From NCBI RefSeq assembly GCF_016801865.2, contig NC_068938.1, positions 190,322,476 through 190,386,475 of the forward strand: a stretch of 64,000 bases of DNA. Reading direction: 5' to 3'. The notes under the pieces were generated by a model. It saw nothing but the letters and a program-made list of their open reading frames with translations. It was not told where the DNA came from and did not search any database. Below, one piece after another: positions 33,465 through 44,579 of the stretch. Numbering within the stretch: position 1 is the first letter of the stretch; each line of letters starts with the position of its first letter. The position numbers were made by a program, and so were the translations under genes. Source of the stretch: Culex pipiens pallens (lineage: Eukaryota; Arthropoda; Insecta; Diptera; Culicidae).

Positions 33465-34147
33465 GTTCATTAAGATTTTATCTGTCGTGAGCACGAAGAT
33501 TTTTAATGATTCAGTTTTCTAAAAAGAATCACATTAGATAAATTATTGTGCAAAAATAAACCCATACTTACTTGGATTAACCAACATTTTGTTAAATTTG
33601 CCCGGGCTGCTCTATCCGTGAAGAGTCGGCCCGCATTTCCCTTCTATTGCCCTCTTTTTCCATCAAACGTTCTTATAACTTGTTCAACTCACTCGCATTA
33701 GAGGTCCTCATGGCGAAGGTCATCCTCTTGCTCTTCATAGTTTATCACCTGCAAAGAAATCATCAACAAACCTACTCACCAATTCCACCTCCCCAGTTGC
33801 AACACTTTGACTTGCCACTTCAACATTAGCTAAATAGTGTAATTTTCACTTTTCACATCCTCTAACAACACAAACTAAACAAATAGACCGCTCTCGTTCG
33901 AATCCTGACTTCAATTGACAGACGTAAACAAACCCAAGTTTATCTTTTAAATATTCAACCAAATATAAATTATATTCAAACAACAAATTTTTTGATCTTC
34001 CTAAAACCAAAGCTAACAGTCGAGCACGTTCGTTCGAGTTCGGGAAATCGTTAGCTTTTTGCCTTTAGCATTTTCAACAAACAGGTTATTAAATTATTAC
34101 TGAATTTTGGTTAACCTTCCCTTGGTATTAAAAAAAATCACACATAA
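33465..34147. other. Intergenic, nothing recognised
   Basis: A mixed AT-rich stretch with no supported gene. 33600-33720 is somewhat GC-richer. Confidence 0.4.
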
Positions 34148-35880
34148 GGTATTGGGGTCCTTTTCGACCCCAAACTTTAAAAAATCGTCGAAAATCCAGT
34201 TTTTGACCGATTCCGGTTCTTTTGGTCACAAATGAAAGCATAGAACGTCCCCTTTCCGAAACCGACCAGGAAAACCGGATTTGGTCACTGTGGCCACCGG
34301 GAATCGGCTACAACCGAAAAAAGGCCTTTTTGAGACCCCAACTTTGACGACCTGTATCTCCGGCAAATTTCAACCAATCAGGATGCTCTGGGTTGCATTC
34401 GACAGGTGTATACCTGTACTTTGACCACAAATATTAATATCAGGGCCAGGTGACCTACCGGTTCCGGAAATCCGGAACATCCGAAAAGTTCATATTTTAC
34501 TAATTTTCACGTATATATGATACCAATACTCTCATGATAGATGAAATTGATCCATAAAACTTACTAAAAACACAATACAAGATTGTCAAAACCACTCTGG
34601 AGTGTTAGTGGCCACTTCCGGGTAACCTGGAACCGGTTCCCGGGTACCCGATGTACGGCCAATTTGATTTTTTTGTTGAAATCCCATCATGTTGCATGAA
34701 ATTGAAAGATATGTCCATCTTTGATAATGCCGTCGCTAAGCCATCCTGGCCAATCTGGAACCGGTTACCGGTGGCGCCTTGGGGACACTTCCGGAATATG
34801 AGAGAATCCCTATCATCCGACATATCAAACTTCATGAAATTGAAAGATATGTCAATTTATGGTCATGCCATTGTTCGCTGATCCATTCTGGCCAATCTGG
34901 AACCGGTTACCGGTGGCCCCTTGAGGACACTTTCGGAATATGAGAGAAACCCTATCATCCGACGTATCAACTTCATGAAATTGAAAGTTTTGTCAATCTA
35001 CGGTCATGCCGTTGTTCGTTGACCCATCCTGGCCAATCTGGAACCGGTTACCAGTGGCCCCTTGAGGACACTTTCGGAATATGAGAGAAACCCTACCATC
35101 TGACGCATCAAACTTCATGAAATTGAAAGATATGACAATCTACGGTCATGCAGTTGTTCGTTGACCCATCCTGGCCAATCTGGAACCGGTTACCGGTGGC
35201 CCCTTGAGGACACTTTCGGAATATGAGAGAAACCCTATCATCCGACGCATCAAACTTCATGAAATTGAAAGATATGACAATCTACGGTCATGCAGTTGTT
35301 CGTTGACCCATCCTGGCCAATCTGGAACCGGTTACCGGTGGCGCCTTGTGGACACTTCCGGAATATGAGAGAAACCCTAAATGGATCAGCGAACAACGGC
35401 ATGACGTTAGATTGACATATCTTTCAATCTCATGAAGTTTGATATTTAAAATGATAGTGTTTCTATCATATTCCGGAGGTGTTCCCAAGGGGGCCCCCGT
35501 AACCGGTTCCAGATAGGCCACAATGGTTCAGCAAACAACGGCATGACCGAAGATTGACATATCTTTCAATTTCATGAAGTTTGATATGTCGGATGATAGG
35601 GTTTATCTCATATTCCGGAAGTGTCGATTGGAGTGTTCTGTCAGCTATCACCAAAAAAGTCGAAATTTCGCAAGCCCTGCCATCGGTAACCGGTTCCAGA
35701 TTGGTCACAATGGGTCAACGAACAATAGTTTGATATGTCGGATAATAGGGTTTCTCTCATATTCCGGAAGTGTCGCCAAGGGGCCATCGGTAACCGGTTC
35801 CAGATTGACCAGGATGGGTCAGCGAACAACGGCATGACCGTAGATTGACATATCTTTCAATTTCATGAAGTGTGAGCAAG
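34148..35880. repeat. Repeat family H with 142-bp tandem units, copy 1
   Basis: The leader GGTATTGGGGTCCTTTTCGA (34147) is followed by tandem units of 141-142 bp: the anchor CCATCCTGGCCAATCTGG (or a variant) occurs at 34741, 34883, 35024, 35166 and 35308. Three or so units then run in the opposite orientation (AACCGGTTCCAGAT at about 35502, 35688 and 35793). A second copy of leader plus unit lies at 37310-39955. It encodes nothing. The inverted head-to-head arrangement is unusual for a simple satellite. Confidence 0.85.
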
Positions 35881-36500
35881 ATGCTTTGTTTGATTAGAAA
35901 GAAAATAATGGTTTAATTTACTGCACACGGGTACAAAAGCATTTGAAAATTACATCGGATTCTAGATTCAACGGGGCAAAAAAAAATTTCGCTTGGGTTA
36001 AATTTACGTCGAATTCATCGGAAATTTACACGTTTACAAAGAAGTATCTATTCGGCACATTCACATCGGATGGCATTTAAATTTACAATGAAGTTGGTGA
36101 AAATTCGCATTAATGACGTGCACTTTTGGTACATCATTAATGATGTAAATTTACCCGATTTTTTTTCTGTGTATTCATACTGTAGTCCCGATTCGCCCCA
36201 GATGACAGTAAAGATTTTTTTTAGAGATGCAAAATATTTGATTTACAACTCGAAAACTTAACTTTATCAAAAAGTTTTTTAGTAAAATTTACAATAATTT
36301 CAATTCAGCAGGAAAGAAAAAAATAATCGTAGAAAAGTAGGGGAAGGTGGGGCAAAAGGAACAATCGCTCGTATGGCCGTAATTTTGTACAGTTTTGATG
36401 TTTCCAGTATGAGGAATTTTTGCTAGCAATGCAATTAGTTGATTCTACTACCACACAACCGCCAAAACAACGTAAACGACACGAGGCATAAGATTGAATG
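35881..36500. other. AT-rich intergenic, nothing firm
   Basis: GGGGAAGGTGGGGCAAAAGG near 36340 looks like the end of a decayed repeat. No gene is supported. Confidence 0.4.
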
Positions 36501-36661
36501 AAGTTTTTTTTCTAAACCTTTGTTTTTCTTATAATATTTGGAAAGTACAAAATAAGGCTAAGGGTCGTGAATTCACTCCAGTTTAGCACAAAAAAAATTC
36601 TTTTAAATTTTCAAAAACTTTTTGTTGATTTTATTCTGCCGCACACTTTTTTCACTCCGAC

Positions 36662-37045
36662 TCACTGCGTGTCGAAATTTCTTCCACACTTCCAAGCAGC
36701 ACTACACCCAGCCCGTTCACGACGACGACGATACCAGCACACAACACAATCGCGGTGCGAAAGAACGAAGGCGACGACGACGACGGTATTGTACTTGCCA
36801 CGCGGGAAGCACTTTATTGTTCTTGTTGTGGCTAGATTTGATCCGCAAATCGGCACAAAAAACTCGCGAGAATTAGGACGGATTCGCGATCGTCGAGCAC
36901 TGCTTTTAATTTCCACCGGTTCACTGCTGGTTCCGGAGAGTCTCAACGGAATTTCACGCCGCGATGTACCGGCTGACAACGATTTTCGCGATAAATTCGA
37001 CGGATCGGCCGGAAGCGACACTACACCAGCTCGCACACTGAGCAC
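36662..37045 (-). other. Possible non-coding first exon (minus strand)
   Basis: On the minus strand this GC-richer block starts at an initiator-like TCAGTGTGCGAG (near 37035) and ends in the donor-like CACGCA/GTGAGTCGG (36661-36667), with CGTCGT repeats and no long conserved frame. It looks like the 5' UTR exon of a host gene or a retroposed copy of one. The plus-strand 195-codon frame over it has low-complexity composition and is not called. Confidence 0.3.
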
Positions 37046-37309
37046 CTACACGGAGAGACTGTGCCCAGACATTTTAACAATTAAAATTGTTGATTTTACT
37101 TTCGTAAATTTTAACAAAAACGTACTTGTTACTGCCAATTTTCAGTTAAATTAACCTTCCTACGGTATTGGGGTCCTTTTCGGCCTTTTTGAAAATTAAA
37201 TTTGCAATAACTTTTGCTATATACATGCTAGAGCCTTGAAATTTTCTGACAAAACAAATAAACCTCGGACGACCTCTAGGGGAGCATCCATAACAAAAGT
37301 TACTTTAAA

Positions 37310-37725
37310 GGTATTGGGGTCCTTTTCGACCCCAAACTTTAAAAAATCGTCAAATATCCAGTATTTACCGATTCCGGTTCTTTTGATCACAAATGAAAGC
37401 ATAGAACGTCCCCTTTCCGAAACCGACCTGGAAAACCGGATTTGGTCACTGTGGCCACCGGGAATCGGCTACAACCGAAAAAAGGCCTTTTTGAAACCCC
37501 AACTTTGACGACCTGTATCTCCGGCAAATTTCAACTAATCAGGATGCTCCGGGTTGCATTCGACAGGTATATACCTGTACTTTGACCACACATATTAATA
37601 TCAGGGCCAGGTGACCTACCGGTTCCGGAAATCCGGAACATCCGAAAAGTTCATATTTTACTGTTTTTTACGTATATGTGATACCAATACTCTCATGATA
37701 GTTGAAATTGATACTTAAAACTTAC
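37310..37725 (+). repeat. Repeat family H, copy 2, left piece
   Basis: It is nearly identical to 34148-34560. It is cut after ACTTAAAACTTAC by the ORF1-only LINE and resumes at 39576. Confidence 0.85.
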
Positions 37726-39562
37726 AATTCAATTCAATTAGTTTTTATTAGTAAATAATCAATTCACAATTTCGTAATTCTTATAACCTAATAGAGTTTT
37801 GGAGTTCCTTTCAACTATGATTTGAACTATAATTCATTTTGATGTAATTGGATATTCTAACAATAAATTTGGCAAGAGAAGGAAAAATTAAAAAAAAACC
37901 TTCTAGATTTACTAAGGAAAAGGATAGAAATAGAAAAGCTTAAAACTAAATCACAGTATGTTTTGTCCATTGACGTCGAAAAACTTCGCTGCACAAGGCA
38001 GCTTATCCGTTGTAGATGTACTTCATCATCAGCTCACTGAGAGCTTGGAATTGTTCTGCCTTGTTCCGGCAGGCACGGAAGCGCGTGAGCATCTCTCCAG
38101 CAAGAGCGAAAAACTCGGGAAGCGTGAAGAGGTCATCTCCGGTGACGTCTGCTTGTCCCGGTGAAGTACCGCTCCCAGAAGCGGCTACTCTAGCGTACGA
38201 ACCTCCCAAACCGGGAGGGAACGCTGGGTTGGTCGATGGAACCGCTCCGCCGCCAGCTGCTGCAGCGTTCGAGCTCGATGTCTTTGGAGGTTGGCGGGAC
38301 GCTGGCGCTTTCTTCTTCTTGTCCTGCTCCTCGATGTACTTTTTCCGCGCGGCACAGCCACGGAAATTCGCCGTGTGGTTTCCACCACAGTTCGCACACT
38401 TGACGCGCGCTTTGTGCTGCTGGGCGTTTTCCCCCAGCTGGTCTTTCCGCGGAAGATTGCACCTTTCGGTGAAGTGGGTCTCACCGCACTTTACGCACCG
38501 GGGTGGAAGATTGCAATTTCTGGAACCGTGTCCGAATTTCTGACAGCGGTGGCATTGAGCTGCGTCGGCCGGATTCTTCGTATAGAATCGCCACGTAACA
38601 AAGAAGCCGTCCAGTGCTTTGATCCGCCGTAGGTCCTGGATTTTGACGGACCCGCGATCGAAGTAAAGGAGGTACAAGGTGTACGTACCTGTTACCGTAG
38701 TCGATTTTGAGAGCACCTTTATCTCTCGAGGCTTTACCTTGACGCCCGTCAGGTGTTCTTCCAGGTCGGAGATCGGGCGGTCCGGATATCCCTGAAGGAC
38801 GATCTTCACTGGGACCTTCTCTGCAGGATCAAATGTGAAGAATTTGAAGTTTCGCAACTTCAACTTCTTCACCACCAAGTCGAAATGCAGCTTCTTGTGG
38901 GTAATCACTTGCACAGAAGTTTTGCTGATTTTGAGACAATATTGGAGTCCCTCAAGCAACTCGTCAACATCGTCAGCCAACGTATCCAAAACAAAAATTG
39001 GAGGTGGACGTCGTTCCTTCGGAGAGTTACACTTTTTCTGCTTTCCTTGCTTGCGCGCAAGTTCATCATCGTCATCGTCGTCGCTAGCACTGCTGCTGTC
39101 ACTGGCGGTGTTGTTTTCTTCTCCACTCAGCATCTCAAATTCGTTGCTGGTGGGAACGTTGGAAGTGGTTGTTGTCGTAGTGCTGGTGGACTGCTGCTGC
39201 TGCTGCTGCTGGCCGGAAGTGCTTCCGGATGCCCGGGTCGATTGTCTCGTCCGTACTGGGGACTCACGTGGACGGTATGACACGTGTAAAAACGATGGAT
39301 CGGTGACGTCACTGGGCACGCTCCCGTGCGCGATGGCGGTCGATGCGGCGTTGGTGTGTTTACCTTTCTGCACTCTGCCGGTAGATGAACTTCGCGGGTT
39401 TTTCGAGGCCGCACTCGAACTGCCACGGCCACGGCCGGCCCTTGGCATGCTGGAGCAGCAAACTCGCGGGTAAACACGGTAAATTACGGCGAAAAAATCG
39501 AAAAGTTTGAGGAGCTCCGAACAGTTGACTGTTGCTGGCTGGTGTTGCCAGTCCCGGTATGG
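37726..39562 (-). mobile_element. ORF1-only non-LTR retrotransposon
   Basis: The 1837 bp insertion in repeat H is flanked by the 13-bp duplication ACTTAAAACTTAC at 37713-37725 and 39563-39575. Reading the minus strand it has a leader of about 114 bp, one intact ORF (39448-38003), a 3' UTR of 277 bp and the end TTGAATTGAATT. No endonuclease or reverse transcriptase ORF follows. Because the target duplication closes the element at both ends, ORF2 was absent when it inserted, or was lost by an internal deletion in its source. It must be mobilised in trans. Confidence 0.85.
38003..39448 (-). CDS. Jockey-type ORF1 (Gag-like nucleic-acid-binding protein)
   Basis: An intact 481-codon frame. N-terminal 150 residues: basic start, glutamine run (about residues 79-85), serine/threonine-rich and aspartate-rich stretches, likely disordered. 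Residues about 150-290 form a PRE/C2HC-type domain as in Jockey-clade ORF1. Three zinc knuckles follow: CHRCQKFGHGSRNC (about 299-312), CVKCGETHFTERC and CANCGGNHTANFRGC. A conserved SYARVA-like motif lies near the C-terminus. ORF1 proteins coat element RNA and act as chaperones in LINE ribonucleoprotein particles. The frame has no stops, which suggests recent insertion. No promoter is annotated; Jockey elements use internal promoters in the leader. Confidence 0.9.
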   Translation of the reverse strand: MPRAGRGRGSSSAASKNPRSSSTGRVQKGKHTNAASTAIAHGSVPSDVTDPSFLHVSYRPRESPVRTRQSTRASGSTSGQQQQQQQSTSTTTTTTSNVPTSNEFEMLSGEENNTASDSSSASDDDDDDELARKQGKQKKCNSPKERRPPPIFVLDTLADDVDELLEGLQYCLKISKTSVQVITHKKLHFDLVVKKLKLRNFKFFTFDPAEKVPVKIVLQGYPDRPISDLEEHLTGVKVKPREIKVLSKSTTVTGTYTLYLLYFDRGSVKIQDLRRIKALDGFFVTWRFYTKNPADAAQCHRCQKFGHGSRNCNLPPRCVKCGETHFTERCNLPRKDQLGENAQQHKARVKCANCGGNHTANFRGCAARKKYIEEQDKKKKAPASRQPPKTSSSNAAAAGGGAVPSTNPAFPPGLGGSYARVAASGSGTSPGQADVTGDDLFTLPEFFALAGEMLTRFRACRNKAEQFQALSELMMKYIYNG

Positions 39563-39575
39563 ACTTAAAACTTAC

Positions 39576-39955
39576 TAAAAACACAATACACGATTGCCAG
39601 AACCACTCTGGAGTGTTAGTGGCCACTTCTGGGTAACCTGGAACCGGTTCCCGGGTACCCGATGAACGGTAAATTTGATTTTTTTGTTGAAAACCCATCA
39701 TGTTGCATATCAAACTTCATGAAATTGAAAGATATGTCCATCTTTGATAATGCCGTTAATCGCTGAGCCATCTTGGCCAATCTGGAACCGGTTACCGGTG
39801 GCGCCTTGGGGACACTTCCGGAATATGAGATAAACCCTATCATCCGACATATCAAACTTCATGAAATTGAAAGATATGTCAATCTACGGTCATGCCGTTG
39901 TTCGCTTACCCATCCTTCATGAAGTTTGATATGTCGGATGATAGGGTTGTAACGC
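39576..39955 (+). repeat. Repeat family H, copy 2, right piece
   Basis: It continues from 37725 as in copy 1 (34562 onward), through GGAACCGGTTACCGGTGGCG at about 39782, and ends in an inverted unit fragment at about 39916-39950. Confidence 0.8.
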
Positions 39956-40719
39956 GTATCCTTTTTACAACGTACCAGGAGCGTTACATTGCGCAATCCC
40001 TGGACGATCCAATTGATTTGAAACACCTTTTTATGCTTAGCCTGCAAACAACTTTAGCGCCACTCCAAAAGTTGGAGGTTGTTTGTGGATTTTAATCAGG
40101 GAAGCCCGACCTGAAGCTCTTGATCTCAAGGCGAGTTTTAGTGTAAACTAAACCGAAAAGTCGAACCAAAAGATCCCAAAAATTTACTCAAGGTCAACAA
40201 CATTTACGAACTCTTTCATCTCAGTCTTTAAAACAAACGAACGCATTAGTTAGAGTGCATTCTAATCCAAAATTTATTAAGAAAAACAAAGTTCATTACG
40301 AAACGAAAGAAGGTATATTTAAGTTAAACGCGTGCAGAATTAATCCTCGTTTTTGCAACGCAAAATCCGAAAAAGACCCGGGGTTTTATTTGTGGTTGTA
40401 AATGAGCTCAAATTAATACTAAGGGGGGTTTAGATCTTAAATCTAGCAAAAACTATTCCCTATTGTCGTGCACTGTACTTTACCCTCACGGAAAGGGGAT
40501 CCATCGCCAAATCGCGATAAAGTTCGCTAAAACTAGCGAAAAATGTCGCTAATTTCTCAGCCTGCACAAAAATTACCTAGAATCGCTAATTTTTTTCGCT
40601 GGTTTGAAAACCGATGAAATTCTACCAAACCAGTGAAAAAAAACACTGGTTTGGTGAAAAATTTCGCTGTTTGGGGGATCAGTTTTGCTAGATTCAGAAA
40701 ATTTTCTCGCTGGTTTGGA

Positions 40720-41220
40720 AGAAGCGGCAGGGCACCAAAATCAACCAGGAGATTATTGTACTAATTTTGGGAAACAATTCGCTGGTCCAGCGGATTTCTT
40801 CACTGGACCAGTGTTCTTTTACGCTGGATCAGCGTTTTCTATCGCTGACGTCCGGGTTTTTTTTCCGGCGGCAGCAGCTCGTACCAAAATCAACCAGTAG
40901 ATTATTGTGCTGGTTTTGGGAAACAATTCGCTGGTCCAGCGGATTTTTTCACTGAACTGGTGTTCTTTTACGCTGGATCAGCGTTTTTTATCGCTGACGT
41001 CCGGGTTTTTTTTTCCGGCGGCAGCAGCTCGTACCAAAATCAACCAGGAGATTATTCTACTGGTTTCGGCGAAAAATCCGCTGGTTCAGCGAATGTTTCC
41101 ACTGGACCAGTGTTTTTTTGCACTGGATCAGCGTTTTTTATCACCGACGTTTGTTTTTTTTTGTTTTGGCGGCAGAAGCCTATGCCAAAATAAACCAGAG
41201 GATTTGAGAACCAGAGATTA
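40720..41220 (+). repeat. Minisatellite, about 150-bp units
   Basis: Three successive units start near 40733, 40889 and 41039 (ACCAAAATCAACCAG anchor), with a diverged fourth anchor near 41188. Each holds GCTGGTCCAGCG-like and CACTGGACCAGTG-like palindromes. Frames read across it are repetitive and not proteins. Confidence 0.75.
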
Positions 41221-41292
41221 ATTGGGAATTGTGTAAAGATTTCGCAGTAACGGAAGCAGAATTAAAAGAAAGTCCAGCCAGGTTTTACTTAC

Positions 41293-41322
41293 TTGCCACA
41301 GCACAAACTGTTCCGCGGCCAT
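41293..41322 (-). other. Possible captured first-exon end inside element J
   Basis: On the minus strand a well-placed start (GACCATGG) opens MAAEQFVLWQ and is followed at once by a consensus donor GTAAGT (41287-41292). Upstream on that strand (41323-41480) the sequence reads like a transcript leader. This suggests a host first exon carried by the element. The parent gene is not recognised. Confidence 0.3.
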
Positions 41323-42060
41323 GGTCAAGTTCCTCGCCTACGATTCTTGCTGCCACCTGCGACAATTTGTGCACTCATCTATGCAGCAGTACAAATACAT
41401 CTCCAGCTTCACTGCACCGTATTTTTCTGCTGCGAGAACTTTATGGAAACGTGCTTCTTTTCATTGAAAAGAACCATCACCTGTTGAGTATGTATTTTAA
41501 TGCTGAACACTTGATGCAGAACTTTTTCATGCTTTTTTGTTTTGAAAAAACCCCTAAAGCAATTCGATTGCCACAAATCGCTTCCAAACGTGAACAATAA
41601 CAAACATTTATGACGGCTGTCGGAAGGATGTGTATCAAACCAGCGAAAACTTTCGCTGGAAAAGAAACCGTTTCGGAAATAACAAACCAGCGAAACCAAG
41701 TTGCTGGATTTGATTTCGCGCAGCCACCTTTTTCAGCGAAAAATTTCGCTGGTTTAGAGAAAAATTTCGCTGATATCAGCAAAACCAACCCAGCAAAATT
41801 CGGTCGCTGGTTTGGCGATCGATCCCCTTTCCGTGATAGTCCCCTTAGTGCTTGCTGTCGAGTGTTTAATGATGTAGCAGATGTGTTTGTGTTTGGAATG
41901 TCAAAATGTGTATTTAAAACTAGGATTAAAAATACGACATAAGTTGTAGTCTGTGCGGCGAGTGCCGAAGATGAAATAAATAAATAAATAAATGACCATT
42001 ATACCAAATGGTCATTAAGCCTAATGATTATAACCGTTATGGAAAACGGCGTTATGTCAA

Positions 42061-44579
42061 ATGAGATACACCCTCTGGGTGGAATTTGACCAGAGATTGT
42101 TCGGAGTCTCCGATTTGGCCAGCTTTCGAACGCAACTGAAGAATTGCAAGGAAACTTGCAATTTGAAGGTTTCGTTTCAGCTTGGTCGAAGAGGAGAATG
42201 TCGCTTGTTGACGGAATCTTTACAAGATCACCAAACTTTTGTTGGTTATTTGAAAAACCACAAACACAATTTCTACACGTATGAGACCAAGAATGGTCGT
42301 CCATTCAAGGCGGTCCTGAAAGGTCTCTCCAACGACTTGTCGGTGGATGAGATCAAAAACGAACTTAAGGTGTTGCTTGGCTTTGCCCCATCCCAAGTAA
42401 TACCAATGAAGAAAAAATCAAACGGGAATATTTCTCGCTTTGGTTTGACTTCACAATTTTATCTGATTCATTTCAATAGAAATGAAATCAACAATTTGAA
42501 ACTTTTGGACAAAGTTCAGTTTTTGTTCCATGTACGGGTAAAGTGGGAGCATTTTAAGAAACATGGCGGTAATGGCCAGAATCTGACCCAGTGCCGGCGT
42601 TGCCAGGCATTCGGTCACGGTACTGATCATTGCGCCATGGTTCCAAAATGCATGGTTTGCGGGGATTCTTCTCACGACAAGGACAATTGTCCCGTGAAAG
42701 AAGTCACCCAATTTAAATGTGCAAATTGTGGTGGAAATCACAAATCAAATTTCTGGGATTGCCCCATCAGAAAAAAGGTTTTGGATTCTCGTGCTAAGCA
42801 TCAGCCGAAATCCAAACCGAAATTTTCTCAAAGTCAGGTTTTACCTGCATCTTTAAATCAAACGTTCGTGCTGTCTCACTCGAACAATACCCCTACCGTG
42901 GAAAAGTTAGGTAACAGCAATGGTATTTCTTATGCCAACGTCGTTTCGGGTTCGGGTTCATCCACGAATTTTAAATCCTCTACGGGTAATTCTCCGCCAA
43001 CTCACACAGCAGTTGCCCCGACCCCTCTTCGATTTGCGTGAAACTTTGTCCTAAGGGGTAACTTTTGTCCCTGATCACGAATCTGAGGTCCGTTTTTTGA
43101 TATCTCGTGACGGAGGGGCGGTACGACCCCTTCCATTTTTGAACATGTGAAAAAAGAGGTGTTTTTCAATAATTTGCAGCCTGAAACGGTGATGAGATAG
43201 AAATTTGGTGTCAAAGGGACTTTTGTGTAAAATTAGACGCCCAATTTGATAGCGTACTCAAAATTCCGAAAAAACGTTTTTTTCATCGAAAAAAACACTA
43301 AAAAAGTTTTAAAAATTCTCCCATTTTCCGTTACTCGACTGTAAAAATTTTTGGAACATGTCATTTTATGGGAAATTTAATGTACTTTTCGAATCTTCAT
43401 TGTCCCAGAAGGGTCATTATTTTGTTTAGAACAAAATTTTTCATTTTAAAATTTCGTGTTTTTTCTAACTTTGCCGGGTTATTTTTTAGAGTGTAACAAT
43501 GTTCCACAAAGTTGTAGAGCAGACAATTACAAAAATTTTAATATATAGACATAAGGGGTTTGCTTATAAACATCACGAGTTATCGCGATTTTACGAAAAA
43601 AAGTTTTGAAAAAGTTGGTCGTCATCGATCATGGCCATTCATGGTCACCCGCGACAGACACGGACGACGAAACAAAGAGAAACGCGAAAAGTAACTTTTT
43701 CAAAACTTTTTTTCGTAAAATCGCGATAACTCGTGATGTTTATAAGCAAACCCCTTATGTCTATATATTCAAATTTTTGTAATTGTCTGCTCTACAACTT
43801 TGTAGAATATTGTTACACTCTAAAAAATAACCCTGCAAAGTTAGAAAAAACACGAAATTTTAAAATGAAAATTTTTGTTCTAAATGAAAAAATGACCCTT
43901 CTGGGACAATGTAGATTCGAAAAGTACATTAAATTTCCCATAAAATGCCATGTTCCAAAATTTTTTACAGTCGAGTAACGGAAAATGGGAGAATTTTTAA
44001 AACTTTTTTAGTGTTTTTTTCGATGAAAAATACGTTTTTTCGGAATTCTGAGTACGCCATCAAATCGGGCGTCTAATTTTACATAAAAGTCCCTTTGACA
44101 CCAAATTTCTATCTCATCACCGTTTCAGGCTGCAAATAGTTGAAAAACACCTCTTTTTTCGCATGTTCAAAAATGGAAGGGGTCGTACCGCCCCTCCGTC
44201 ACGAGATATCAAAAAACGTACCTCGGTTTCGTGATCAGGGACAAAAGTTACCCCTTAGGACAAAGTTTCACGCAAATCGAAGAGGGGTCGGGGCAACTTT
44301 TCCCGATTTCGTGTGAGTTGGTAGAGAATTACCCCTACCAATTTTCAAATTGGGCAGGTACCTCAAATTTCATTTGAAAATTTTTCTGCTGGCAACGCTT
44401 TGGGATCTTCTGATCTCGGCGATGTTACGTTTGAAAAAATGACTTTTTTGCAAAACTCACTGTTTGGTTTGATTCAAACAATGAGTAATGCTACATCCAT
44501 GATGGAAGCTATCCAGATTGGATTAAAATTTGCGAATGATGTTGTTCTTACCCTGAAGTTTAATCATGGATCTAAGTAA
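42061..44579 (+). pseudogene. Juan/Jockey-like LINE ORF1, split by a foldback element
   Basis: From ATG 42061 the frame encodes a Gag-like ORF1: PRE-type domain (about residues 60-170), then three zinc knuckles beginning CRRCQAFGHGTDHC at about residue 178, CMVCGDSSHDKDNC and CANCGGNHKSNFWDC. At 42983 it is cut by the foldback element 42984-44334. Beyond it, skipping one copy of CTAC, the frame continues open to TAA at 44577-44579. The true N-terminus may lie slightly upstream, since a neighbouring frame also begins with ATG at about 42039. Similarity is to the Juan group of mosquito LINEs (inference from sequence pattern). Confidence 0.85.
42984..44334. mobile_element. Foldback family B, complete copy
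   Basis: The 1351 bp element has left arm 42984-43616, spacer 43617-43692 and right arm 43693-44334, with arms near-identical in inverted orientation. Termini GGGTAATTCTC / GAGAATTACCC are flanked by CTAC at 42980-42983 and 44335-44338. Removing the element and one CTAC restores the LINE reading frame exactly, which proves the boundaries. The 76-bp spacer is GC-richer than the arms. No transposase is encoded. Confidence 0.9.

Larger units (their letters stand above)
40486..41836. mobile_element. TIR element J built from CGCTGG motifs
   Basis: The ends read TCACGGAAAGGGGATC then C or G and ATCGCCAAA, inverted at both ends (24 of 25). The 1351 bp interior is filled with the motif CGCTGG and its complement CCAGCG, often near AAATTTCGCTGGTTT, giving many hairpins. 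A minisatellite of about 150-bp units occupies 40720-41220. No clear target duplication was found. No transposase is encoded. Confidence 0.7.
39956..41993 (+). mobile_element. 3' end of a LINE, interrupted by a TIR element
   Basis: 39956-40095 is open and coding-like (YQERYIAQSLDDPIDLKHLF), followed by a stop and an untranslated region. After the TIR element (40486-41836) the region resumes at 41837 and ends in an (AAAT)n tail at 41973-41993, a typical LINE 3' end. The 5' limit and family are not determined; the coding scrap would be an ORF2 C-terminus (inference). Confidence 0.45.

Noticed and set aside
34741..35880. Regular repeats that could be mistaken for a CRISPR array
   Set aside because: The units are 142 bp and contiguous, with no unique spacers, in a eukaryotic genome. 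They are satellite-like.
36567..37154. A 195-codon plus-strand frame
   Set aside because: Composition is low-complexity, the opposite strand reads better as a transcript leader with a donor, and no domain is seen.
38016..39473. Several long plus-strand frames opposite the ORF1 gene
   Set aside because: Antisense shadows of the intact 481-codon ORF1, created by its GC-rich codons and CAG/CTG repeats.
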